A stretch of 64,000 bases of DNA. Origin: Vreelandella subterranea (GTDB taxonomy: Bacteria; Pseudomonadota; Gammaproteobacteria; Pseudomonadales; Halomonadaceae). The first letter of the stretch is position 1, and the number at the start of each line of letters is the position of its first letter. The position numbers and the translations under genes are program-made. The stretch lies in contig NZ_FOGS01000001.1 in assembly GCF_900111305.1 (NCBI RefSeq), positions 372,001 to 436,000 of the forward strand, written 5' to 3'. Below, in pieces: positions 1 through 8,810 of this stretch. A model generated the notes under the pieces. The model saw only the letters and a program-made list of their open reading frames with translations. It was not told where the DNA came from and did no database searches.

Positions 1-946
1 TCACCACCACCGGATGATCGCCCAGCCACATTTGCTGGTCGAACTCCTGCTGGCCGTACTTGAGCACTTCCTGGAGCCTCGAGTTGGGAACCACCTCGCG
101 GATCGGCTGGCCGAGCAGGATATGTTCGTCGGCCAACCCCAGGAACCACCGAGCCTGCTGGTTCACCAGCGTAATCTGGCCTTCGCGGTTCACCGCCAGA
201 ATGCCTTCGTGTATCGATTGCAGAATGGCCTCTTTCTCCATCGCCAGGCGGGCAATTTCGTAAGGCTCCAAGCCTAGAATAACGCGTTTCAGGTGCTGGG
301 AAAGCCAGTAGGCACCGGCAAACCCCAGCACGATCATCAGCGCCACCAGCGTCCAGCCCAGGCTGTTATAGCGGGCGATGTCCATTGCGACGCGGTCAAG
401 CATGAAACCAACCGAGACGATGCCGATGATATTGCCTGCTTCATCGCGCACCGGGGTTTTACCGCGCATGGCGGAACCCAAGGTGCCGGTCGCTTCCGAC
501 ACATAGGACTCGCCGCCTTCAAGCGCCCGGGCATTATCGCCACCCACCATGGTCAGACCGATACGCTCGGGTACCGGATGCGAATAGCGCACGCTCTGGT
601 TATTGCCGACCACCACGTACCGCGCACCGGTTTCGCGGCGCACGCGTTCAGCCAGCGGTTGTATTACGCTGGCCGGGTCGTCAGCGTCAAAGGCATCGAT
701 CAGCTCGGGCATCGAGGCCACCGTTTTGGCCACCGCCAGGGCCCGCTCTCCCATTTGCGAGCTGATGATCTCGGCTTTACGGTGATTCAGGTAGGTGCCC
801 TGTGCCAACAGCATGCCCGCCAGCAACAGGCCGACAAGCAGCATGACCTGAAGGCGAAAGCTGCGCTTGTACCAGCGCCGCCTGGAGCGCGTTCGACGCC
901 AGCGCTGCAGCTCAGCTAATGTTTTGTTCGGGCGGGAGGATGGCAT
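1..946 (-). CDS. Sensor histidine kinase of the DcuS/CitA type, C-terminal part cut off by the window edge
   Basis: The reverse strand is open from an ATG at 946 to the window edge, giving at least 315 residues. A basic N-terminus is followed by a membrane segment at about residues 30-50 (LQVMLLVGLLLAGMLLAQG). A periplasmic sensor domain follows, with the motifs GARYVVVGN, RIGLTMVGGD and GNIIGIVSVGF that are typical of the DcuS/CitA fold binding dicarboxylates or citrate. A second membrane segment lies at about residues 185-205, then the start of a cytoplasmic PAS domain (EAILQSIHEGILAVNREGQITLVN). The kinase core and any partner response regulator would lie beyond position 1. The ligand cannot be read from the sequence; a C4-dicarboxylate or citrate is inferred from the family. 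Confidence 0.85.
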   Translation of the reverse strand, partial: MPSSRPNKTLAELQRWRRTRSRRRWYKRSFRLQVMLLVGLLLAGMLLAQGTYLNHRKAEIISSQMGERALAVAKTVASMPELIDAFDADDPASVIQPLAERVRRETGARYVVVGNNQSVRYSHPVPERIGLTMVGGDNARALEGGESYVSEATGTLGSAMRGKTPVRDEAGNIIGIVSVGFMLDRVAMDIARYNSLGWTLVALMIVLGFAGAYWLSQHLKRVILGLEPYEIARLAMEKEAILQSIHEGILAVNREGQITLVNQQARWFLGLADEHILLGQPIREVVPNSRLQEVLKYGQQEFDQQMWLGDHPVVV

Positions 947-1066
947 GACGGCACTCACAAGCGGTAACGGCCTCATTATGGCATGCGCACGCAGAGGGCG
1001 TTAAACTTCGCCGCTTTGGGGCCTGACAGACAACAGGCCTTGAACTGCCAGATCAGGGAGAGCGGT

Positions 1067-1819
1067 ATGCTAGCGAAGGACTGGGCAAATGGGTTTGTCA
1101 TTTTGCTGGGTGTTCTTTGGGGCGCGTCAGCCGTTGCCAGCCCCTTTTACGCCCCTGACCCTCCGTCCGACGATACCCCCGTTTTCAGCGGCGACTCTGA
1201 ATTGGGCTACAACCGCCTGACGGGCAATACCAACAGTGAAACACTCATCGGTAAGACCCGCTTGCAATGGTTGACGGGCGACCTGACTCACTCGCTGCGC
1301 GGCGAGGTGCGCCACGTCAGCAAGGAAGACGACACTGCCGCCGAACAGTACCTGCTGGCGGCCCGCGAGCGCTACGACTTCAGCGGGCCGCATTACCTGT
1401 TCGGCTTTGCCCGTTGGGAAAAAGACCGCTTCGCCGGTTACGACCAGCAGCTAAGTGCCATTGGCGGCTACGGACGGCAGATCCTCGACAACGACCGTCA
1501 TACGCTGTCGCTGGAAGCCGGTCCGGGCTACCGCCACGACCGGCTACGCGAACACGGTAATGAACGCCTGGGCGTTGCCTATTCGGCCATCGATTATCGC
1601 TGGGAGTTTGCCGACTACGCCGATATTCGTCAGGAAGCATCAGTGGAATATACCCGCCAGAATGTCACCTCCCGATCGCTCACCGCCCTGACCGCCCGGC
1701 TGAATTCAAAGCTTTCGTTACGCCTCTCCCACGAGATCAAGCACAATTCAGAGCCACCCGACGATGCCGACAAACGCAACGACACCACCACCAGCGCCTC
1801 GCTGCTTTTTCACTGGTAA
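1067..1819 (+). CDS. DUF481 outer-membrane protein (YdiY-like)
   Basis: This 250-residue protein begins with a signal peptide (VILLGVLWGASAVAS), followed by a mature part of alternating beta strands rich in Tyr, Arg and Glu. Motifs such as SGDSELGYNRLTGNTNSET and the terminal aromatic residue (LLFHW) match the DUF481 family, thought to form small outer-membrane barrels and including the salt-induced YdiY. An in-frame ATG lies upstream at 983, but the ATG at 1067 follows a GGGAG ribosome site and directly precedes the hydrophobic leader, so I take 1067. A strong terminator follows the gene. Salt-inducible expression would suit a halophile but is inference. Confidence 0.85.
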   Translation: MLAKDWANGFVILLGVLWGASAVASPFYAPDPPSDDTPVFSGDSELGYNRLTGNTNSETLIGKTRLQWLTGDLTHSLRGEVRHVSKEDDTAAEQYLLAARERYDFSGPHYLFGFARWEKDRFAGYDQQLSAIGGYGRQILDNDRHTLSLEAGPGYRHDRLREHGNERLGVAYSAIDYRWEFADYADIRQEASVEYTRQNVTSRSLTALTARLNSKLSLRLSHEIKHNSEPPDDADKRNDTTTSASLLFHW

Positions 1820-1892
1820 TGCACCAAAATGCAGCAACCGACGTTAGACGTTGGTCTATAAAGACGCTACAATACACACAGTTTCCTGTCCT

Positions 1893-1922
1893 AGCGCCAT
1901 TCCATGAATGGCGCTTTTTTTT
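1893..1922 (+). terminator. Rho-independent terminator after the DUF481 gene
   Basis: A perfect 10-bp stem (AGCGCCATTC at 1893-1902 and GAATGGCGCT at 1906-1915) with a CAT loop runs into a T tract. An ATG lies in the loop, so the apparent upstream start of the next gene at 1904 is not real. Confidence 0.9.
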
Positions 1923-1993
1923 GCGCCCACTTTTCAACGCGGCAAGCTGTTAAGTTTGACAGACCATCTTGCCCAACCCCACAACGGACTCTC

Positions 1994-3553
1994 ATGACGA
2001 CACAATCAGCTCAAGACGTGGTGCCACCCAGTGGTCTACGCGCCCTCGGTGACCCGCTGGTGCTGCTGCTCAGCATCGGCTTTATCGTGGCTTTTATCGG
2101 TCTTTCACTTTACGACGTCGATCTGGTCGCCAATAGCATCAGTACCGGCTTCGCCTGGACGGCACGCGTCTTTGGCACCTACTTTCAACTGCTGCTGATC
2201 GCCACCTTCTTCATTGCCATTGGCCTGGCCTTTACCCCCGCCGCCAACGCCAAAATCGGCAACCTCGATGCGCCGGAAATGAGTACTTTCAAGTGGCTAT
2301 CGATCATTCTGTGCACCTTGCTGGCCGGGGGTGGGGTATTTTTCGCGGCAGGCGAGCCGATCTACCACTTTGTGGTCACTCCTCCCGCCTTTGACAGCGA
2401 GGCGGGCACACCAGAAGCCGTGGCGAACGCCCTCGCCCAGTCGTTCAACCACTGGGGCTTCCTGGCGTGGGCAGTCCTGGGGTCACTTTCGGCGGTGGTG
2501 CTGGCGCATGCCCACTATGTGAAAGGCCAACCGCTTCAGCCTCGCACCCTGCTGTATCCGGTATTTGGCGAGCGCTTGCTACGTGGGCCGCTCGGCGGCA
2601 TTATCGACGCCTGCTGCGTGATTGCCCTGGTGGCAGGCACCGTAGGGCCGATCGGGTTCCTGGCGACCCAGGTCAGCTTTGGTTTACATGAACTATTTGG
2701 CCTGCCGGAAGGCTACACCGGCCAGCTGATCATTCTTGCGGCGCTGGGCAGCATTTACGTACTGTCCTCGATGAGCGGTGTCCATAAAGGCATTCAATTA
2801 CTCAGCCGGTTCAACGTCCTGCTGGCGCTCACGATTGGTGCCGTCATCTTTATATTCGGCCCGACCCTGTTCCTGACCAACAGCTATGTAGCCGGGATGG
2901 GCACCTATGTGAGCAAGTTCTTCACCATGGCAACCACCACGGCGGACACCGCGCCCGACTGGTGGATGCAGTGGTGGACGGTGTTCTTCTTTGCCTGGTT
3001 TATCGGCTATGCGCCGCTGATGGCGATTTTCGTGGCGCGCATTTCCCGGGGTCGCACCATTCGTCAGATGATTGTCGCCGTCGCCGTTATCGCGCCGATT
3101 GCCACCAGCGTGTGGTTTACCCTGCTGGGCGGCTCGGGCATCTACTATCAGCTCACCGGGGCCATCGAACTAACCGAAGCGCTGAACAACTTCCAGTTTG
3201 ACGTGGCCACGCTGACCGTCGCGCAAGCGCTCCCCGGCGGCACCTGGATGGCGCTGGCGATCTTGCTGTTAACGACCATTTTTGTGGCGACTACCGGCGA
3301 CTCGATGAGCTACGCCATCGCCGTTGTGGGCGCCGGTCATGATGCCCCCAACCCTTACATCCGCGCCTTCTGGGGGATCGCCATGGCTCTGATGGCGGCG
3401 ATATTGCTGAACATGGGCGCCGGACAGATCAGCGCGCTACAGCAGTTTATCGTGATCACCGCCATTCCCGTGTCGCTGATCCTGCTGCCCACGTTATGGC
3501 ATGGCCCCAAGGCGGCTTATGCCATGGCGCGGGAGCAGGGGATAGTCAAGTAA
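1994..3553 (+). CDS. BCCT family transporter
   Basis: This 519-residue inner-membrane carrier belongs to the betaine/carnitine/choline transporter family, which uses the sodium or proton gradient to take up quaternary ammonium compounds and related osmolytes. About twelve hydrophobic segments are visible. The conserved region WWMQWWTVFFFAWFIGYAPL followed by ISRG is the family signature helix 8, and FAAGEPIYHF matches the conserved early motif. The frame is open from 1904, but that ATG is inside a terminator, so the start is the ATG at 1994. The substrate could be betaine, choline, carnitine, taurine or dimethylsulfoniopropionate; the sequence alone does not decide. The next gene is convergent. 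Confidence 0.9.
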   Translation: MTTQSAQDVVPPSGLRALGDPLVLLLSIGFIVAFIGLSLYDVDLVANSISTGFAWTARVFGTYFQLLLIATFFIAIGLAFTPAANAKIGNLDAPEMSTFKWLSIILCTLLAGGGVFFAAGEPIYHFVVTPPAFDSEAGTPEAVANALAQSFNHWGFLAWAVLGSLSAVVLAHAHYVKGQPLQPRTLLYPVFGERLLRGPLGGIIDACCVIALVAGTVGPIGFLATQVSFGLHELFGLPEGYTGQLIILAALGSIYVLSSMSGVHKGIQLLSRFNVLLALTIGAVIFIFGPTLFLTNSYVAGMGTYVSKFFTMATTTADTAPDWWMQWWTVFFFAWFIGYAPLMAIFVARISRGRTIRQMIVAVAVIAPIATSVWFTLLGGSGIYYQLTGAIELTEALNNFQFDVATLTVAQALPGGTWMALAILLLTTIFVATTGDSMSYAIAVVGAGHDAPNPYIRAFWGIAMALMAAILLNMGAGQISALQQFIVITAIPVSLILLPTLWHGPKAAYAMAREQGIVK

Positions 3554-3556
3554 CCG

Positions 3557-4378
3557 CTACAACCCTTCCAGCAGCCGCAGAATCATCTGCGGCTGCTGGT
3601 TGGCCTGGGCCAGAATGGCGATGCCGACCTGTTGAAGGATCTGGGCGCGAATAAGATTAGAAACTTCCTTGGCGTAATCGGCATCCTGGATGCGTGACCG
3701 GGCATCAGAGGTATTAACAACATTGTTATTGAGCCCATCGATCACGCTTTCAAAGCGATTCTGCACCGCACCCAGATAGCTACGCTGGCGATCCACACGC
3801 TCGATCGCCTTGTCGATAGCATCCATCGGCTTGGGGGTGGCGGAGCCATCATCCAAGACGCTAAAAGTATCAAGATTTAGTGCCTGCGCGCTCATGGCAT
3901 TGAATCGCACGCCAATCGTATCTCCCGCATTGGCGCCCACTTGAATATTAAGCGTTTGGTCGCCTTCCATCAGCCGTATGCCGTTGAAATTGCTCTCCCC
4001 CGCAAGGCGGTCGATTTCTTCAAGGCGCTGATCAATCTCGAGTTGGATGGAGGCGAGGTCGGTAGAGGAATTGGTGCCATTGGCGGCCTGAACGCTCAGC
4101 TCACGGATGCGTTGCAGGTTGTCGTTGATCTGATTGAGCGAGCCTTCCGCTGTCTGCACCATGGAGATGCCATCATTGGTGTTGCGGATCGCCTGGGTCA
4201 TGCCCTTGATTTGTGCCGTCATGCGGTTGGCTATTGCCTGACCGGCGGGGTCATCCTTGGCGCTATTGATGCGCAGCCCGGAAGAGAGGCGCTGCATGGC
4301 GGTCTGCATGGATTGCTGACTGCCGCGCAGGTTATTCTGCACAATAAGCGACATCACATTGGTGTTTAGGCTGAGCAA
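3557..4378 (-). CDS. fliC: Flagellin, short D0-D1 type
   Basis: This 273-residue protein is a flagellar filament subunit. The N-terminal D0/D1 helices carry SLIVQNNLRGSQQSM and RLSSGLRINSAKDDPAGQAI; the C-terminal half carries DADYAKEVSNLIRAQILQQ and AILAQANQQPQ. There is almost no variable D2/D3 domain, as in several marine gammaproteobacteria. Translation starts at a TTG six bases after CTGGAGG; no ATG fits that site. A sigma-28 promoter lies about 55 bases upstream. No other flagellar structural gene is nearby, so it may be an extra or minor flagellin. Val and Ile replace usual small residues near the C-terminus (QQVGIAIL). A perfect hairpin lies in the 3' end of the coding sequence. Confidence 0.92.
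   Translation of the reverse strand: MLSLNTNVMSLIVQNNLRGSQQSMQTAMQRLSSGLRINSAKDDPAGQAIANRMTAQIKGMTQAIRNTNDGISMVQTAEGSLNQINDNLQRIRELSVQAANGTNSSTDLASIQLEIDQRLEEIDRLAGESNFNGIRLMEGDQTLNIQVGANAGDTIGVRFNAMSAQALNLDTFSVLDDGSATPKPMDAIDKAIERVDRQRSYLGAVQNRFESVIDGLNNNVVNTSDARSRIQDADYAKEVSNLIRAQILQQVGIAILAQANQQPQMILRLLEGL
3569..3598. repeat. Perfect 13-bp hairpin inside the 3' end of the flagellin gene
   Basis: CAGCAGCCGCAGA (3569-3581) and TCTGCGGCTGCTG (3586-3598) are exact inverted copies around a 4-base loop. It sits within the last codons of the flagellin, 16 bases past the stop of the convergent BCCT gene. No T tract follows on either strand, so it is not a classical terminator; a 3'-end barrier for both transcripts is possible. 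Confidence 0.6.
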
Positions 4379-4431
4379 TGCACGCCTCCAGGGAAGTTAG
4401 CCCGCGCAATTGATTGGCGGCTACAGGGGGA

Positions 4432-4458
4432 TTATCGGCCTGGAAGCAAAAATCATTA
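4432..4458 (-). promoter_or_regulatory. Sigma-28 (FliA) promoter of the flagellin gene
   Basis: On the reverse strand TAATGATT, 11 bases, then a perfect GCCGATAA -10 element. The FliA consensus is TAAAGTTT-N11-GCCGATAA, so spacing is exact, with 6 of 8 and 8 of 8 matches. It lies inside the 3' end region next to folK and points at the flagellin TTG start. Confidence 0.85.
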
Positions 4459-4461
4459 ATA

Positions 4462-4899
4462 CTATTGAGAGACGGGGGTGCGGCCACTGTTCGCCAGCAG
4501 TTCATCAACGGGTACCCGCACGTAATCGTGGTCAAGGTAGCCCTCATCCACCAGCTCGCCATCCCAGGCGACAATGTCCAGGTCCATGGTCCGCGGCCCC
4601 GATTTGATCGGGCCGCGGACGCGCCCCAGACGGTCTTCCACACCTTTCAGGTAGTCGCGAAAGTCATCCATCGACAGGCGGGTGCGTACCAGCAGGGCGG
4701 CGTTGAGAAAGTTGGGCTGCTCTTGGTAGCCCACCGGGGTGGTAACGATCTCGCGGGAGCGGGCAACCAGTTCACACTCCTGGCCAAGTATTGCCAGCGC
4801 CTCGGCCGCGTGACGCTCGGGCTCTATATTGGAGCCCAACGAAATGACGCATTCATGAAGCGAAGTATCGGGGTGGGCATACAAGCGTGACTGAGACAT
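4462..4899 (-). CDS. folK: 2-amino-4-hydroxy-6-hydroxymethyldihydropteridine pyrophosphokinase (FolK-like)
   Basis: The 145-residue protein would transfer pyrophosphate from ATP to 6-hydroxymethyl-dihydropterin in folate synthesis. Motifs LGSNIEP near the N-terminus, NFLNAALLVRT in the middle and GPRTMDLDIVAWDG near residue 105 match the family substrate and metal sites (the DLDI pair of Asp residues). It is slightly shorter than the E. coli enzyme (159). It is divergent from the folM-like reductase, an arrangement suggesting a second pterin-dedicated copy separate from the main folK found elsewhere in such genomes; that is inference. The stop lies next to the flagellin promoter. Confidence 0.87.
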   Translation of the reverse strand: MSQSRLYAHPDTSLHECVISLGSNIEPERHAAEALAILGQECELVARSREIVTTPVGYQEQPNFLNAALLVRTRLSMDDFRDYLKGVEDRLGRVRGPIKSGPRTMDLDIVAWDGELVDEGYLDHDYVRVPVDELLANSGRTPVSQ

Positions 4900-4978
4900 G
4901 GCTATCCATCCTTGATCGGGGCACCGTTGGCTCCTAGCCTAACGCTCCACATCGTTTGTGCAAGTACTGTACAATTTA

Positions 4979-5007
4979 TTGACAAACGCTGCCCTCACGC
5001 AGACAGT
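4979..5007 (+). promoter_or_regulatory. Possible sigma-70 promoter of folM
   Basis: A perfect TTGACA -35 element at 4979-4984 is followed after 17 bases by a weak -10 (GACAGT, 5002-5007). The folM start lies 50 bases on. The weak -10 leaves this uncertain. Confidence 0.35.
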
Positions 5008-5056
5008 CGTGTCATCCTACACAGACTAAGCACCCTACCACGATGAGGATTGTTCA

Positions 5057-5803
5057 ATGAGTACACCGGCCGCATTGGTCACCGGCGGCGCGACGCGCCT
5101 GGGACGTCATTTTGCCGAATCACTGGCCGCCGCGGGCTATGATATCGCGCTGCACGTTAACCGCTCCCGGGATGAGGCAGAGGAAGTCGCCGAAGGCATC
5201 CGCGCAAAAGGTCGGGCTTGCGAGCTATTCAGCTGTGATTTCTTGCACGACGATGTGGGCCAACTGATCGAACAGGTCACACAGCGATTCCCTCAGCTAA
5301 GTGTTCTGCTCAATAGTGCTTCCGCCTATACACCCGCGCCCCTTGCCGAGACAGATTTGGAAATGCTGGAAACCCAGTTCCGGGTGAATTTGTTTACCCC
5401 GCTGCTGTTAACCCGGCACTTTGCCAGCGCGGTCGACACGGGCCAGGTCATCAATATTATCGACAACAAGGTGGCTTACCACCAATACCCCTACGCCGCC
5501 TACTTGCTGTCCAAAAAGAGCCTGGCGGAGATGACCCGCATGGCGGCGCTGGAGTTTGCCCCGCGCATTCGAGTGAACGGCATCGCGCCGGGTGTCGTGC
5601 TGCCTGCGTCCCAGCGTACCAGTGACTACATTGACTGGCGCATCGACGGGATTCCCGTCAAGCAGCAAGGCGAGCCCGACCATCTCGTGCAGGCGTTGCA
5701 TTACCTGCTCAACAACGACTTTGTCGCCGGGCAGATTCTATTTGTCGACGGCGGCGAGTCGATCAATGTGGAAGGGCGTCACTCGGAAAACTACCTGGGG
5801 TAA
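5057..5803 (+). CDS. folM: Dihydromonapterin/dihydrofolate reductase of the SDR family (FolM-like)
   Basis: The 248-residue protein is a short-chain dehydrogenase. The Rossmann motif is altered to TGGATRLGR at residues 9-17, as in pteridine reductases and FolM, where an Arg helps bind NADPH phosphate. NSAS at about residue 90 corresponds to the NNAS motif, and the catalytic Tyr-x3-Lys is visible in AAYLLSKKSL at about residue 152. PGVVLP and GGESINVEGRHSE near the end are also typical. It would reduce dihydromonapterin or dihydrofolate. Its divergent folK neighbour supports a pterin role. A TGAGGA ribosome site precedes the ATG. Confidence 0.85.
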   Translation: MSTPAALVTGGATRLGRHFAESLAAAGYDIALHVNRSRDEAEEVAEGIRAKGRACELFSCDFLHDDVGQLIEQVTQRFPQLSVLLNSASAYTPAPLAETDLEMLETQFRVNLFTPLLLTRHFASAVDTGQVINIIDNKVAYHQYPYAAYLLSKKSLAEMTRMAALEFAPRIRVNGIAPGVVLPASQRTSDYIDWRIDGIPVKQQGEPDHLVQALHYLLNNDFVAGQILFVDGGESINVEGRHSENYLG

Positions 5804-5813
5804 TACCCGTAAA

Positions 5814-5845
5814 GCAAAGGGGCTGCCCGATGGCAGCCCCTTTGC
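5814..5845. terminator. Bidirectional terminator hairpin between folM and the MscS gene
   Basis: A 14-bp perfect stem (GCAAAGGGGCTGCC at 5814-5827, GGCAGCCCCTTTGC at 5832-5845) with a 4-base loop sits between convergent stops. T tracts are poor, so termination strength is uncertain. Confidence 0.65.
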
Positions 5846-5862
5846 GTATTACGATACGGCGT

Positions 5863-8256
5863 TTAGCGTCCGTCAGGCGTATCAACGTCGTCGTGATCAG
5901 GCTTGATGTGATCCGCGTCCGACGTTTGCTGTACATCCTGATGGGATGCCGGTTGCTTTTGCCCGGCGTCTTCTTGCCGAGACGTCGGCTTGCCGCCCTT
6001 TTCTTCAGCGATGGATTCAATAACCCGAATGTTGGCCGGCGGTGCACCGCCGTCCTTGTTTTCGCCAAAGTATAGCGTGGTATGGGGGAAGGGTATCTCG
6101 ATACCGGCTTCATCGAAGCGCATCTTGACCAAACGGTTGTAGGCGCGCCCGACGCTCCATTGATCGCCTGGCGTGGTCTTGATGACCACACGGATATTAA
6201 CGGAGCTATCCGCCAAAGCTGTGACACCCGCTACGGTAAGCTCCTCAAGCAGCTTGTAGCCGTGGTCTTCGCTCGCCTTGAGGTCCTCAAAGGCCAGTTT
6301 AAGCTGCTCGATTGCGTCGTCGATGCTTTCCCGATAGGCAATACCATATTCACCTACATGGTTGCCGTATTCGCGCATGTAATTTGAAACCGTATCCACG
6401 CTGGAAAACGGCACCAGGTGGAAGGTGCCCGAAAGGTCACGGATCCCCACAGAACGAATGCTCAGCACTTCTGCCGTACCGGTGACGCCACCGACAGTGA
6501 CCACATCACCGGTGTTCATGGCATTTTCAATTTGAATAAATACCCCGGTAATAACGTCCTGAACCAGTTTTTGCGCGCCAAAACCGATTGCCAGGCCAAG
6601 CACACCGGCACCGGCAATCAGCGGGCCGATGTTAATGCCGATTTCCGATAGCACGATCATGCCGGTAATCGTCACCATGGCGATGGCCAATGCGTTGCGG
6701 AACAGGCTGAGCAGCGTTTTCGCCCGTGCGGTGGGCTCGCCCACTCCGGTATCCGGATTGAGCTTGTGCTCGATCAGACTGGCAAGCCCCAGCCAGGCGC
6801 CGATGGCCACTATCAAGATAATCGCAACGCTGACTGTCTTGCTGATCAGGCCAGCCCCCGCTTCAGAAGCGTACCAAGCGGCAAGATCAAAGGCGCCCCA
6901 GGCATCCAGCACAACCATGATGACCGCGACCACGATGATCGTGCGCAGAATACGCAGTGCATTGGGCACATAGCTATTAAGACGCTTTTCCAACAGCGGC
7001 AGCTTGCGGCGCATATCAGGCGATAGCTGAATACGGCGGCCAATGGTCTGCGTCAGGAACGACGACACCAAGAGCCCGACGACAACCGCTGCCAGCGTTT
7101 TCAGCGTCGCAAACAGCACAAACGGCAAGGCATCGCCCGGCCGAACCAGCGTCAGCACAAACACCATCAGGAAGTAGAGCAGCGCGAACAAGTGCCAGGT
7201 ACGTGCAAACAGCTGAAGCGATACACGGCTGGCCGCCAGGGTGGAGCGTGTTCCCATCGCATTGAGGTTGTCGCGCAGGCGCACGCGGTTTTTCAGCACT
7301 ACCGCCACGGCATAGATAAACGCCAGCAGCATGATCAAAGTGCCGAACGCCTGACCAATGGCCGCCGACACATAGAAGTTGACCAGTGGTACCACGACCA
7401 TCAGGCCGTACCCCACCATGCCAATCAGGCGGGCCAACCAGCGATTCCAGTAGGAGGCTTCCTGCGCTGAAATCGGCAGCAGCCGCAGCCCTTCGTAACG
7501 CGAGGAAAACAGCATCCGCACCGCGGCTTTCAATAGCTCAATAATCAAAAAGGCGTTGAGAAACAGCGATGCCCGGGTGGATAAGTCGCCAACTTCGCCG
7601 ACCGCAAAGGTGGCGACAAGGTTACCCCCCACATAGGCGAGTGCCACCAGCAGTACATCGATCACGGCGGCAATCGCCACGCTAACGACCAGACGCAGCA
7701 CGGGCGTCAACCCGGCCCCCTGCTGTGACCAACCACTGATTTTGGTGAACAGCGGTTTGGCGAAACGGCGGAAAATGACAAACATGGTGAAAGTGGCGGC
7801 GATCACGATGCCCAGGTTGATGGCCGCGGACATGAAAATCGCCATGTCGAAGACGCTCTCGCTCCCTCCGACAAAGAGGTCACGCACCAGCAGCACTATT
7901 TGCTCAAGCTGGCCGCCGACATCGCCGACAACGTTGCTGGTCAATTGAGCCAGTTGGCGCGGCAGCGACACATCTTCAGGGGCAATATCGCTGCCTTGGG
8001 CAGCGCCCCCGGGCAGCTCCGATGATTCGGCTACTTCCGACGCCTGGTTGCGTAGCAAGTCGATGAGTTCCTGGCGAGCCTGCTCGTCTTCGAGTAAGTT
8101 CGCCAGGGATTCATAGGTCTGCGGCTCAGAGGTCTCTGCCCCGTCACTGCTGCCTTCACTGGGTGTACCGCTTTGCGCAAACACAGGCGCAGCAAACAGC
8201 GTCATCAGCGCTAGCAGCCAGACGCTGAGCCAGGGTAATAAACGTAGTGGCGTCAC
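5863..8256 (-). CDS. Large MscS-family mechanosensitive channel (YbiO-like)
   Basis: The 797-residue protein has a signal peptide (residues 1-27, ending APVFAQ), an acidic periplasmic region to about 120, and roughly ten further membrane helices. The pore helix is recognisable at GPLIAGAGVLGLAIGFGAQK (about residue 560), followed by the MscS beta domain (VVTVGGVTGTAEVLSIRSV) and a soluble cytoplasmic part. A charged tail rich in Asp, Gln, Lys and His (about residues 735-797) is probably disordered. Length and layout resemble E. coli YbiO (741 residues). It would release solutes on hypo-osmotic shock, a common need of a halophile. It is transcribed alone. Confidence 0.88.
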   Translation of the reverse strand: MTPLRLLPWLSVWLLALMTLFAAPVFAQSGTPSEGSSDGAETSEPQTYESLANLLEDEQARQELIDLLRNQASEVAESSELPGGAAQGSDIAPEDVSLPRQLAQLTSNVVGDVGGQLEQIVLLVRDLFVGGSESVFDMAIFMSAAINLGIVIAATFTMFVIFRRFAKPLFTKISGWSQQGAGLTPVLRLVVSVAIAAVIDVLLVALAYVGGNLVATFAVGEVGDLSTRASLFLNAFLIIELLKAAVRMLFSSRYEGLRLLPISAQEASYWNRWLARLIGMVGYGLMVVVPLVNFYVSAAIGQAFGTLIMLLAFIYAVAVVLKNRVRLRDNLNAMGTRSTLAASRVSLQLFARTWHLFALLYFLMVFVLTLVRPGDALPFVLFATLKTLAAVVVGLLVSSFLTQTIGRRIQLSPDMRRKLPLLEKRLNSYVPNALRILRTIIVVAVIMVVLDAWGAFDLAAWYASEAGAGLISKTVSVAIILIVAIGAWLGLASLIEHKLNPDTGVGEPTARAKTLLSLFRNALAIAMVTITGMIVLSEIGINIGPLIAGAGVLGLAIGFGAQKLVQDVITGVFIQIENAMNTGDVVTVGGVTGTAEVLSIRSVGIRDLSGTFHLVPFSSVDTVSNYMREYGNHVGEYGIAYRESIDDAIEQLKLAFEDLKASEDHGYKLLEELTVAGVTALADSSVNIRVVIKTTPGDQWSVGRAYNRLVKMRFDEAGIEIPFPHTTLYFGENKDGGAPPANIRVIESIAEEKGGKPTSRQEDAGQKQPASHQDVQQTSDADHIKPDHDDVDTPDGR

Positions 8257-8378
8257 ACCGTAACCTCCCTTGGATGGTGAGTCGTCGTGTCAACCTGACG
8301 GCTGAACTATCTGTTGAAAACCAATCATACATGCCAGCCAACATATAAGCATTGTATAGGATATTTAGCCTAACATGA

Positions 8379-8810
8379 TTACCTGCATAAAGGCTCGAGC
8401 CAGGACGCAGCCATACCGAGTATCAGCGCATAGCGGGCGCCTTTTGCGACCAGTATCCATGCCAGCGCGCGCCACCAGGGCAAGCGTAATACGCCGGCCA
8501 CGACGGTCAACGGATCGCCAATGATCGGCAGCCAGGACAGTAACAGGCTCGCTTCGCCAACGCGCTGGTACCATCGCTCGGCACGGGCCAGCTGAGCAGG
8601 TGAAGCCGGAAACCAGCGACGATCCTGAAAGCGCCGTGCGTATCGGCCCAATGCCACATTGACCAGGCTGCCCAAGGTATTACCAGCGGTGGCGACACAC
8701 CATAATGCCAGGACCGAATGGCCCTGGCACCATTGTCGCGCGAGCCAGACCTCCGACCCGCCGGGCAGCAAGGTGGCACTGAGCAGCGCTACCCAAAAAA
8801 GACTCAGCAT
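8379..8810 (-). CDS. YqaA family membrane protein
   Basis: The 143-residue protein contains several hydrophobic helices with the motifs PGGSEVWL near the start, NTLGSLVNVALGRY near residue 45 and LLSWLPIIGDPLTVVAGVLRL near residue 90. These match YqaA, a small relative of the DedA/VTT membrane proteins; the biochemical function is unknown. Its ATG shares one base with the TGA of the upstream IclR-type gene (TGATG), so translation is probably coupled. It follows that regulator in one operon on the reverse strand. Confidence 0.8.
   Translation of the reverse strand: MLSLFWVALLSATLLPGGSEVWLARQWCQGHSVLALWCVATAGNTLGSLVNVALGRYARRFQDRRWFPASPAQLARAERWYQRVGEASLLLSWLPIIGDPLTVVAGVLRLPWWRALAWILVAKGARYALILGMAASWLEPLCR

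Noticed and set aside
293..919. Long forward reading frame
   Set aside because: It lies antisense to the sensor kinase, whose reverse frame shows recognisable sensor and PAS motifs; the forward product has low-complexity His/Gln/Ala composition.
4960..4980. TACTGTACAATTTATTG as a possible LexA-type site upstream of folM
   Set aside because: It lacks the second conserved half of CTGT-N8-ACAG.
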